Part shown: positions 25,649 to 33,483 of the stretch, piece by piece
Layout of the letters: each line of letters starts with the position of its first letter
How positions within the stretch are numbered: the stretch's first letter is position 1
From: Pseudomonadota bacterium
GTDB lineage: Bacteria; Myxococcota_A; UBA796; SXON01
Assembly: GCA_030684355.1 (NCBI GenBank)
Contig: JAUXTN010000251.1
Location: 1 to 64,000, forward strand
Direction of reading: 5' to 3'
DNA length: 64,000 nt
Position numbers and translations under genes: made by a program
The notes under the pieces: model-generated
The model's database searches: none
What the model saw: the letters and a program-made list of their open reading frames with translations, nothing else
What the model was told of the DNA's origin: nothing

Positions 25649-27396
25649 TCCTCCTCGCGATCCTCCAGGGGTGCGCGTCCGCGCCCTCGGTGCCGGGAGG
25701 CGCGCTCGACGTCGCGCTTGACGGCGTGTGGCAGACGAACGCCGGTCCGCAGCGGCTCCCGCTCGCGCTCCCGCGCACCCAGCTCGTGGCCACCCGCACG
25801 GTCGTGATGCCGGAGGACTGGGACCGCGACCGCCGCGCCATCCTGCGTGGCAACGCCATCGGCTACCGCGTCCGCGCCTGGCTCGGCGACGCGGAGGTGG
25901 GCTCGGACGCCGGCGGGCTGCGGCCCATCGCGATCGACCTCACCGGGCAGTTGAAGCCCGGCAACAACGCGCTCCGCATCGTGGTGGAGACCGCGAGCGC
26001 CACCAACATCCTCGACGGCGAGAAGGTGACGGCCGTGGGCGCCTACACCTACCAGCAGCCCCGGACCGGCGAGGTCGAGGCCCTCGGCGAGCTCTGGTTG
26101 GAGCTCGCGGACGCGCGCCGCGTCGACGACGTGGACATCGCCTATGCGGGCGGCGAGCTCACGGCGCGGGCGACCGTGTCCGGCGCGGAGGGCGAGCCCG
26201 TCCTCTTCACCGTCGTCCGGGACGGCGCCGAGCTCGCCCGCTTCCCCACGAGCACCGTCTCCCACGGCGTCGCCGAGGCCACCGTGGCGTGGACCGGCCC
26301 CCGGTGGGAGCTCGGCGGCTCGGAGGCCCCGTTCCTCCAGTACGTCGTGGCGGCGCTCCCCGGCGGCGCCACCCGGCAGGTCCGCTTCGGCGCGCGGGAG
26401 GTCACCCGGAACGGCACCGGGCTCGCGCTCAACGGCACCCCGACCTACCTCGCGGTCCAGCGCCACGTGGCCGACGGGAGCGAGCCGCGCGACGAGCTCG
26501 CCCAGGTGGCCGCGCTGTACGCGAGCGCGAACCTCAACACGCTCGAGCTGCACGCCCGCCTCCACCCCGACGCCGTCCTCCAGGCCGCCGACGAGCTCGG
26601 GTTCCCCGTCGTGCTCACCCCCCTCTGCGACGGGCGCCGCCGCTCCAACGGGGTCCTCCCCGCGGACGCCGCGTGGGCCGCGTTCATCGAGGAGGGGAAC
26701 CGGCGCATCGTCGCCGCCCACCGGGATCACCCCTCGCTCGTCCTCTGGAACCTCGAGGCGCCCGCGGAGCCGGCGTTCCCGAGCGTCTACGCCCCGCTCG
26801 GGAGCACGGACGTGCCGTTCGTCGATCACACCGAGAGCCAGGGCTACAACGACGAGGGCTGGGCGCGGATGCGCTACGAGCGCACCTACCCGTTCATCAA
26901 CGAGCTCGCGTTCCGGGCCCCGGTGCTCGGCGGAGAGACGCTCCTCCAGCGGCTCGGCTGGCTCGTCCGCAGCCACCGCGCGCAGGGGATCGGGTGCACC
27001 GTGCCGCACCTCCTCGATCGCGGCGACCCCGAGGGGAAGCGCGCGCCGGAGGCGGTCGGCTACCGCGCGGGGCTCGTGGCGCTGTTCTCGGACCTGGACG
27101 TCCCGGCGCTGCCGGTCGGCCCGCGCCGTGGCCCCGCCGAGCTCGACGTGACCGTGCGACGCGCCGACGCCGTCGCCGCGGGCGTCATCGTGGTGCTTCG
27201 CGCGCCCGGCCAGGCGCCTGTCGCCGCCGCGACCGATCAGCAGGGGATCGCGCACCTGGCGCTCGACTACGCGGGGCCGGCCGAAGTGGAGGTCCTCGGG
27301 GTGCCCGGCCCCACCGCCGTCACGCTGACCTCCGGGCGCTACGAGGGCGGCCGGTGGCGGCCCGCCGTCGCGACCGCCACCCTCACGCTCCCGTAG
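25645..27396 (+). CDS. Lipoprotein resembling glycoside hydrolase family 2, possibly catalytically diverged
   Basis: 583 residues. The start overlaps the previous stop (ATGA), and a very short lipoprotein signal ends LAILQGC (Cys 10). The order of parts matches GH2 enzymes: a sugar-binding-like jelly roll (about 25-175, ending in GDLTGQ-like IDLTGQLKPGNNALRIVVE), an Ig-like domain (about 180-255), then a TIM-barrel-like part (LALNGTPTYLAVQRH, LYASANLNTLELHA, AADELGFPVVLTP, HPSLVLWNLEAP). GH2 enzymes normally have WxxxNE at the acid/base site; here the equivalent reads WNLEAPAEP, without that Asn-Glu pair. It may be a non-catalytic binder or a distant family. It pairs with the GT39-like gene. 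Confidence 0.65.
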   Translation: MILLAILQGCASAPSVPGGALDVALDGVWQTNAGPQRLPLALPRTQLVATRTVVMPEDWDRDRRAILRGNAIGYRVRAWLGDAEVGSDAGGLRPIAIDLTGQLKPGNNALRIVVETASATNILDGEKVTAVGAYTYQQPRTGEVEALGELWLELADARRVDDVDIAYAGGELTARATVSGAEGEPVLFTVVRDGAELARFPTSTVSHGVAEATVAWTGPRWELGGSEAPFLQYVVAALPGGATRQVRFGAREVTRNGTGLALNGTPTYLAVQRHVADGSEPRDELAQVAALYASANLNTLELHARLHPDAVLQAADELGFPVVLTPLCDGRRRSNGVLPADAAWAAFIEEGNRRIVAAHRDHPSLVLWNLEAPAEPAFPSVYAPLGSTDVPFVDHTESQGYNDEGWARMRYERTYPFINELAFRAPVLGGETLLQRLGWLVRSHRAQGIGCTVPHLLDRGDPEGKRAPEAVGYRAGLVALFSDLDVPALPVGPRRGPAELDVTVRRADAVAAGVIVVLRAPGQAPVAAATDQQGIAHLALDYAGPAEVEVLGVPGPTAVTLTSGRYEGGRWRPAVATATLTLP

Positions 27397-27417
27397 CCGG
27401 GCCGGCTAGCGCACGGC

Positions 27418-28974
27418 CTACGCCGCGGGCGCGACCTGGGGCGCGCGCGCCCGCATCCCGATCCAGTAGGCGGCGCCGGAGAGGAACACGCCGCTGAACC
27501 ACGCGTAGGGGTAGATCTCCACGAACAGCGCGGGGACGGTCTCCAGGAGCTTGGTCTTCACCAGGAAGCCCGGCAGGTTCGGCAGCACGCCGAGCGCCAG
27601 CGCCACGATCGCGACGCCGTTGATGCCCGCGTAGCGCCCGTTGGTGCGGAACAGGTCCGGAACGTCGAGCTGGCGCCGCCGGACGAGCCAGTAGTCGGCG
27701 ATCATGATGCCCGCGACGGGCCCCAGGAGGGCGCCGATGCCGCCGAGCCAGCCGTCGAGGTAGGTCGCGGGGTCGGCCATGAGCTTCCACGGCATGCACA
27801 GAATGCCGAGGATGCCGGTGATGAGCCCGCCGGTCTGGAAGCTGATGTAGCGGGGGGCGAGGTTCGCGAAGTCCTGCGCCGGAGAGACCACGTTCGCGGC
27901 GATGTTCACGGAGAGCGTGGCCAGCACGATGCCGAAGACCGCGACCACCGCGACGACCGCGCGCGTGAAGGCGTCCGCGAGGAGCGGGGCGGCGAGCCCC
28001 GGCGGCGCGGAGGCGGAGGTCATCAGCCCGAGCAGGTGCTCGGGGTTCCAGAGGTCACCCACCGGGGTGCCGGGGAGGATCGCGGAGGACGCGCTCGTGA
28101 TCACCACGGCGATCGCGGAGAACGCGATCATCGTCGTCGGGAGGCCGATTGCCTGCCCGATCGCCTGCTCCCGCTGCCCGCGGCCGAAGCGCGTGAAGTC
28201 GGGGATGTTGAGCGAGAGCGTGCTCCAGAAGCCGATCATCGCGGTCAGGGAGGGCACGAACACCGGCCAGAACTCGCCGAAGGTCGCGAACTTCGAGGGC
28301 TTGGTCAAGAGCGGCCCGACGCCGTCCGCGCGCATCACGACCCACCCGAGCAGGGCCACCGCCAGGACGAGCACGATGGGCGCGGCCCAGTTCTCGAAGA
28401 TCCGGACGGCGTTCATGCCCCGGTAGATGATGAAGATGTTCATCGCCCAGAAGACGAGGAAGGTGATGGCGCTCGGGATCGAGAGCCCGGCGATCGTCCA
28501 CCCGCCGCCGACCGCGGCGAAGCCGGGCCAGAACGTGTACACGAAGGTCCGCAGGGCCTCGCCGCCGATGTACGCGTTGATGCCGAACCAGCCGCACGCG
28601 ACGAACGCGCGGAGCACGGCGGGGATGTTGGCGCCGACCGTGCCGAAGCTCGAGCGCGCGAGCACGGGAAACGAGATCCCGTAGGCGGTGCCGGGGTGGG
28701 CGTTGAGCAGGATCGGCACGAGCACGATGATGTTGCCGAGCCCGATGGTGAGGAGCGCCTGCCACCAGTTCATGCCCGCGGCCATGAGCCCGCCCGCGAG
28801 CGTGTACGTCGGGATGCAATGCGCCATGGAGATCCACAGCGCCGCGAAGTTGTAGGTCGTCCAGTCGCGGCGGGCCGCGGGCACGGGCGCGAGGTCGGCA
28901 TTGAAGAGGGGACTGTTCACCACGTCGGCAGGGAGGCCGGCGAGGGCCTCCTTCGCAAGTGCAGGATCGTGCAT
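27418..28974 (-). CDS. NCS1-family nucleobase permease (likely uracil/pyrimidine uptake)
   Basis: 518 residues from the ATG at 28974; the frame is open upstream but without a better start. About twelve transmembrane helices. NCS1 hallmarks: NSPLFNADLAP...DWTTYNFAALWISMAH near the N-terminus, ANIPAVLRAFVACGWFGINAY (helix 3), IGFWSTLSLNIPDFTRFGR, NIAANVVSPAQDF, and GPVAGIMIADYWLVRRRQLDV near the end. These symporters import uracil, cytosine, allantoin, hydantoin or thiamine with H+ or Na+. Divergent placement 104 bases from preT-preA makes pyrimidine the natural substrate. Length and motifs are complete. Confidence 0.9.
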   Translation of the reverse strand: MHDPALAKEALAGLPADVVNSPLFNADLAPVPAARRDWTTYNFAALWISMAHCIPTYTLAGGLMAAGMNWWQALLTIGLGNIIVLVPILLNAHPGTAYGISFPVLARSSFGTVGANIPAVLRAFVACGWFGINAYIGGEALRTFVYTFWPGFAAVGGGWTIAGLSIPSAITFLVFWAMNIFIIYRGMNAVRIFENWAAPIVLVLAVALLGWVVMRADGVGPLLTKPSKFATFGEFWPVFVPSLTAMIGFWSTLSLNIPDFTRFGRGQREQAIGQAIGLPTTMIAFSAIAVVITSASSAILPGTPVGDLWNPEHLLGLMTSASAPPGLAAPLLADAFTRAVVAVVAVFGIVLATLSVNIAANVVSPAQDFANLAPRYISFQTGGLITGILGILCMPWKLMADPATYLDGWLGGIGALLGPVAGIMIADYWLVRRRQLDVPDLFRTNGRYAGINGVAIVALALGVLPNLPGFLVKTKLLETVPALFVEIYPYAWFSGVFLSGAAYWIGMRARAPQVAPAA

Positions 28975-29078
28975 CGGTGCTCCGGCCCGCGAGTGTACTC
29001 CGTGACACCAGCAGTCGTGGTACAACGCCCGTCCGACCCCTCCCGAGCCATTACGGCCGACCGACCCGGAGTCCCTGG
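28975..29078. promoter_or_regulatory. Divergent control region of the permease and preTA genes
   Basis: 104 bases separate the permease ATG (28974) from the preT ATG (29079). TACAAC (29021-29026) could be a -10 for preT, with a poor -35. The preT ribosome binding site is GGAG (29069-29072). A shared, probably inducible control region is inferred from the gene arrangement. No operator repeat was identified. Confidence 0.35.
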
Positions 29079-30356
29079 ATGTGGAAGCTCCCCGACGCAC
29101 GCTCCGAGAGCGTATTCGAGGATTACAAGGCGCCGTATGACGCCCAGCAGGCCGCCGCCGAAGCGAGCCGCTGCCTCTACTGTTACGACGCCCCCTGCAT
29201 CAAGGCGTGCCCCACCGGGATCGACATCCCGAACTTCATCCGGAAGATCGCGACCGGCAACGTGCAGGGCTCCGCCAGGACGATCTTCTCGGCGAACATC
29301 CTGGGTGCCTCGTGTGCCTGCGTGTGCCCGGTCGAGGTCCTGTGCGTGGGGGATTGCGTCTACAACGCCGCCGGCATCCCGCCCATCCAGATCGGCCGCC
29401 TCCAGCGCTACGCGACCGACCAGGCCGTGGCCGCGAACTGGCGCTTCTTCGAGGCCGGCCCGGACACCGGCAAGCGCGTTGCCCTGGTCGGCGCGGGCCC
29501 CGCGTCGCTCTCGGCGGCGCACGAGCTGCGGCGCCACGGCCACGCCGTCACCATCTACGAGAAGGGGAGCGTGCCGGGCGGCCTCAACGTCACGGGCGTC
29601 GCGCCGTACAAGCTGCGCGCGGAGGACGCCATGGCCGAGCTCGAGTGGGTGCTCGGCATCGGCGGCATCGAGTTCGTGATGAACACGGAGATCGGGCGCG
29701 ACCGCTCCTGGGAGTCGCTCGCGGCCGACCATGACGCCGTGTTCGTCGGCATCGGGCTCGGGCCGGACCGCAGCCTGCCCGGCGCGGCCCTCGGCGGCGT
29801 GCACGGCGCGGTCGCCTGGATCGAGCAGATGAAGCTCGGCCTGGTCGATCTCTCGTCGGTGCGGGACGCCGTCGTCATCGGCGGCGGCAACACCGCGGTC
29901 GACTGCGTGCGCGAGCTCCTGGGCCTCGGGGTCCCCGGGGTCACGATGGTGTACCGCGGCACCGAGGCGAAGATGAGCGGCTACGCCCACGAGTGGGACG
30001 CCGCCAAGAAGGACGGCGCGCGCGCCCTCTGGAACGCCGCGCCCGCGGGGTTCGTCGGCGAGCCCCACGTCGAAGGGGTGCGCTACACCGGCACCGAGGG
30101 CCCCGGCGTCGTGCCGGCGCAGCTCGTCCTGCTCGCCATCGGCCAGTCGAAGCTCGGTGACCAGCTCGCGCCGCTCGGCATCCGCGCCGAGGCCGGCCGC
30201 GTCGTGACCGACGCCACCGGCGCCACTTCGCGCCCCGGCTGGTACGTCGGCGGGGACGCCGCCAACGGCGGCAAGGAGGTCGTCAACGCGGTGGCCGAAG
30301 GCAAGCGCGCCGCCACCGCCATCCACGCGTTCATCTCGGGAGGGGGCCATGCTTGA
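29079..30356 (+). CDS. preT: NAD(P)H-dependent dihydropyrimidine dehydrogenase, FAD/Fe-S subunit
   Basis: 425 residues from the ATG at 29079, with GGAG 6 bases upstream. It delivers electrons from NAD(P)H through FAD and Fe-S clusters to PreA for reduction of uracil or thymine. The N-terminal cluster domain has CLYCYDAPCIKACP (about 26-39) and CACVCPVEVLCVGDCV (about 75-92). An FAD Rossmann motif is at VALVGAGPASLSAAHEL (about 133), a NAD(P)-binding motif at AVVIGGGNTAVDCVREL (about 264), and the closing FAD contact at GWYVGGDAANGGKEVV. This is the GltD-like layout of PreT and of the N-terminal half of mammalian DPD. It overlaps preA by 8 bases. Confidence 0.93.
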   Translation: MWKLPDARSESVFEDYKAPYDAQQAAAEASRCLYCYDAPCIKACPTGIDIPNFIRKIATGNVQGSARTIFSANILGASCACVCPVEVLCVGDCVYNAAGIPPIQIGRLQRYATDQAVAANWRFFEAGPDTGKRVALVGAGPASLSAAHELRRHGHAVTIYEKGSVPGGLNVTGVAPYKLRAEDAMAELEWVLGIGGIEFVMNTEIGRDRSWESLAADHDAVFVGIGLGPDRSLPGAALGGVHGAVAWIEQMKLGLVDLSSVRDAVVIGGGNTAVDCVRELLGLGVPGVTMVYRGTEAKMSGYAHEWDAAKKDGARALWNAAPAGFVGEPHVEGVRYTGTEGPGVVPAQLVLLAIGQSKLGDQLAPLGIRAEAGRVVTDATGATSRPGWYVGGDAANGGKEVVNAVAEGKRAATAIHAFISGGGHA

Positions 30357-31620
30357 TCTGACTACCGATACTGGCGGAATCATCTCGCCCAACCCCTTCT
30401 GGCTCGCGAGCGCCCCGCCCACGAACTCGGGCGGCCAGATCGAGCGCGCGTTCGACGCCGGCTGGGGCGGCGCGGTGTGGAAGACCCTGGGGACGCCCAT
30501 CCAGAACGTCTCCTCCCGCTTCGGCGCCAACAAGCTCTACGGCAACGTCGAGCCTCTCGGCTTCAACAACATCGAGCTCATCACGGACCGCCCGCTCGAG
30601 ACGAACTTCCGCGAGATCTACGAGGTCAAGAAGAAGTACCCGAAGAACGCCGTGATCGTCTCGCTCATGGTCGAGACGAAGGAAGAGTGGCGCGAGATCA
30701 TCAAGCGCTCGATCGACGCCGGCGCGGACGGGCTGGAGCTCAACTTCGGCTGCCCGCACGGCATGTGCGAGCGCGGGATGGGCTCGGCGGTCGGCCAGGA
30801 GCCCGCCGTCAACGAGCGCATCACGGGCTGGGTCAAGGAGTACTCGACCATCCCGGTGCTCGTGAAGCTCACCCCCAACGTGTCGAACATCCTCCCGCAC
30901 GGCATGGCCGCGCAGAGGGGCGGCGCGGACGGCGTCTCGCTCATCAACACGATCAAGAGCATCATCGGCGTCGACATCGATCGCTACGTGCTCGAGCCGC
31001 GCGTGGCTGGGCTCTCGACGAACGGCGGCTACTGCGGCCCCGCGGTCAAGCCCATCGCGCTCTTCATGACCGGCGAGCTCGGCCGCCACCCCGACTTCCG
31101 CATCCCGATCAGCGGCATCGGCGGCATCTCCACGTGGAGGGACGCCGTCGAGTTCCTCCTGCTCGGCGCGTCCAGCGTGCAGGTGTGCACGGCGGTCATG
31201 CTCCACGGCTACCGCATCGTCGAGGACATGATCGAGGGCCTCGAAACGTACATGCGCACCCACCAGTTCGAGCGGGTGGACCAGATGGTCGGCCGGGCGC
31301 TCCCGAGCTTCTCGGAGTGGGGCAACCTCGACCTCAACTACGACACCGTCGCGAAGATCGACGCCAACAGCTGCATCGGCTGCAACCGCTGCGTCGTGGC
31401 CTGCCAGGACGGCGCGCACCAGTGCATCACCGTGGGCGTGGACGTGAAGGCGCCCCTCGTCGACGAGTCCGAGTGCGTCGGCTGCAACCTGTGCCAGATC
31501 GTGTGCCCGGTGCCCGACTGCATCACGATGGTGCCGGTGGAGAACAGCCTTCCCCCTGCATCCTGGAACGACCACGTGAATCACGGCGCCGAGCTCCGGA
31601 TGAAGAAGGGCGTGCACTAG
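30349..31620 (+). CDS. preA: NAD(P)H-dependent dihydropyrimidine dehydrogenase, catalytic FMN subunit
   Basis: 423 residues. Residues 1 to about 310 form the dihydroorotate-dehydrogenase-like FMN barrel (WLASAPPTNSGGQIERAFDA, LELNFGCPHGMCERGMG, VKLTPNVSNI, GGADGVSLINTIKS, ISGIGGISTW). The C-terminus holds two 4Fe-4S motifs, CIGCNRCVVACQ (about 343) and CVGCNLCQIVCP (about 375). It reduces uracil or thymine to the 5,6-dihydro form. Mammalian DPD has its catalytic Cys in GLACGQ; the matching stretch here is GSAVGQ, with Val in place of Cys, similar to what I recall of E. coli PreA. The start overlaps preT, ensuring coupled translation. Confidence 0.93.
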   Translation: MLDLTTDTGGIISPNPFWLASAPPTNSGGQIERAFDAGWGGAVWKTLGTPIQNVSSRFGANKLYGNVEPLGFNNIELITDRPLETNFREIYEVKKKYPKNAVIVSLMVETKEEWREIIKRSIDAGADGLELNFGCPHGMCERGMGSAVGQEPAVNERITGWVKEYSTIPVLVKLTPNVSNILPHGMAAQRGGADGVSLINTIKSIIGVDIDRYVLEPRVAGLSTNGGYCGPAVKPIALFMTGELGRHPDFRIPISGIGGISTWRDAVEFLLLGASSVQVCTAVMLHGYRIVEDMIEGLETYMRTHQFERVDQMVGRALPSFSEWGNLDLNYDTVAKIDANSCIGCNRCVVACQDGAHQCITVGVDVKAPLVDESECVGCNLCQIVCPVPDCITMVPVENSLPPASWNDHVNHGAELRMKKGVH

Positions 31621-31710
31621 CCTCGCCGGCAAGGCGCGCAGGCATCGGCGCGGGGCTCCTCCTGGGGCCCTGCAACGCTTTCGCGCTCCTGACGGTCATC
31701 TTGCGACCGC

Positions 31711-31739
31711 TTGCGTCAGGTGATGTCTCCGCGTACCTT
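31711..31739 (+). promoter_or_regulatory. Candidate promoter for the OmpA/MopE-like operon
   Basis: TTGCGT (31711-31716), 17-base spacer, TACCTT (31734-31739), 22 bases before the ATG at 31762, whose ribosome binding site is GGAGA. By-eye match, similar in layout to the candidates at 2449 and 11687. Confidence 0.4.
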
Positions 31740-31761
31740 CGGCGACGCGGAGACGCTGCCG

Positions 31762-33480
31762 ATGTTGATGTTCCTTGCCCTCTCGACCGCAAATGCGCTT
31801 GACGCCGACACCTTCAAGCCGGTGGGCTCCACCTTCGACCTCCAGGGCGGCCTCCAGGTCATGTCCCCCAGCCTCGGCTGGTCGGGGTCCGGGTACGCGG
31901 GGTTGGGCCTCGTGTATGCCCACAATCCCGTCGTCCAGGTCTTCGACGACGGCACCCGCACCGCCGTGGTCGACGGTCTGTTCGCGACGCGCCTGGGCGC
32001 CGGGTACAACGTCGGCGGCAAGGTCCGCATCGACCTCGACATCCCGCTCTACCCCTACGTCGGGGCGGCGGATCCCGAGCGCGGCGGCTTCTCCACCGGC
32101 GACATGCGGCTCGACGCCGTGTTCCCCGTGCTCCAGCGCGGCGAGGATCCCGTCGGCCTGGCGATCATCCCGATCATCAGCCTGCCGACCGGCAACGTCG
32201 ACAAGTTCACGGGATCTGGCTTCGGCGCCGGCCTGACCGTCTCCGCGGGGATCGCCCCCGTCGAGAAGCTCTTCATCGACGCCAACCTGGGCGCCGCCGC
32301 CGCTCCCGCGAGCACCCTCGGCGACTTCTCGTTCGGCTCCAGCCTCATCGCCAGCCTCGGCGCCGGGTACCTGGTCAGCGAGCGGCTCACCCTCGGCGCG
32401 GAGCTCGATTCGAACATCGCCCTCGCCGGCGGCGTCGGGCCCTACAACAAGAACCCCGTCGAGCTCCACGCCTACGGCACCTACGGCGCCAAGAACGGGC
32501 TCGTCGGGACCCTCGGCCTCGGCACCGGCCTCGTCGCCGGCGTGGGCGCGCCGGACGTGCGCGTGCTCGCCCAGCTCGGCTACCGCATCCCGGGCCGTCC
32601 CCCCGTCTACGACGTCGACAAGGACGGCATCGTCGACGGCGACGACGCCTGCGTGAACGAGCCCGAGGACATGGATCGCTTCGAGGACAGCGACGGCTGC
32701 CCCGAGACCGACAACGACAAGGACGGCATCGTCGACCTCTCCGACGCCTGCCCGACCGAGGCCGAGGATCGCGACGCCTTCGAGGACACCGACGGCTGCC
32801 CCGAGACCGACAACGACAAGGACGGCCTGGTCGACTCCCTGGACGCCTGCCCCAACGAGCCCGGCCCCGCGGCGACCGCGGGCTGCCCCGACACCGACGG
32901 CGACAACATCGCCGACAACGTCGACGCGTGCCCCACCGAGCCCGGGCCCGAGCGCACCAAGGGCTGCCCGGACCGCGACAGCGACCTCGTGGCCGACAAG
33001 CGGGACAAGTGCCCCGACGAGCCGAAGGATCCCCGCGAGGATCCCGAGCGCTCCGACGGCTGCCCCAAGCGCGTGTTCGTCTCGCTCGAGAAGATCGAGA
33101 TCATGGACAAGATCTTCTTCGACACGAACAAGACGACGATCAAGAAGGAGAGCTTCTCGCTCCTCCAGGAGATCGCCACCACGCTCAACGCGAACGACGA
33201 CATCCTGAGCGTCGAGGTCGCGGGGCACACCGACAGCGACGGCAAGGACGACAAGAACCTCACGCTGTCCAAGGGCCGCGCCGAAGCCGTCGTGAAGTGG
33301 CTCACCACCACCGGGAAGGTCGACCCCACCCGGCTCTACGGCGCCGGCTACGGCGAGACCAAGCCCATCGAGACGAACGCCACGGCCGTCGGCAAGGCGA
33401 ACAACCGCCGCGTCGAGTTCGTGATCAAGTCGACCCGCCCCCGCGGGACGCCCACCGTCGCCCCCAAGAGCCCGGAATAA
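31762..33480 (+). CDS. OmpA-family outer-membrane protein with thrombospondin type 3 repeats
   Basis: 572 residues from the ATG at 31762 (GGAGA upstream); the signal peptide ends about STANA. The N-terminal domain (about 20-270) has alternating strands typical of an outer-membrane beta-barrel. Residues about 280-435 are Asp-rich, calcium-binding thrombospondin-3-type repeats (DNDKDGIVDLSDACPTE, DTDGDNIADNVDACPTE). The C-terminal OmpA domain binds peptidoglycan (DKIFFDTNKTTIKKES, VAGHTDSDGKDDKN, TLSKGRAEAVVKWL, NNRRVEFVI). It probably links outer membrane and cell wall. The next gene begins 3 bases after the stop, so they form an operon. Confidence 0.92.
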   Translation: MLMFLALSTANALDADTFKPVGSTFDLQGGLQVMSPSLGWSGSGYAGLGLVYAHNPVVQVFDDGTRTAVVDGLFATRLGAGYNVGGKVRIDLDIPLYPYVGAADPERGGFSTGDMRLDAVFPVLQRGEDPVGLAIIPIISLPTGNVDKFTGSGFGAGLTVSAGIAPVEKLFIDANLGAAAAPASTLGDFSFGSSLIASLGAGYLVSERLTLGAELDSNIALAGGVGPYNKNPVELHAYGTYGAKNGLVGTLGLGTGLVAGVGAPDVRVLAQLGYRIPGRPPVYDVDKDGIVDGDDACVNEPEDMDRFEDSDGCPETDNDKDGIVDLSDACPTEAEDRDAFEDTDGCPETDNDKDGLVDSLDACPNEPGPAATAGCPDTDGDNIADNVDACPTEPGPERTKGCPDRDSDLVADKRDKCPDEPKDPREDPERSDGCPKRVFVSLEKIEIMDKIFFDTNKTTIKKESFSLLQEIATTLNANDDILSVEVAGHTDSDGKDDKNLTLSKGRAEAVVKWLTTTGKVDPTRLYGAGYGETKPIETNATAVGKANNRRVEFVIKSTRPRGTPTVAPKSPE

Positions 33481-33483
33481 TCG

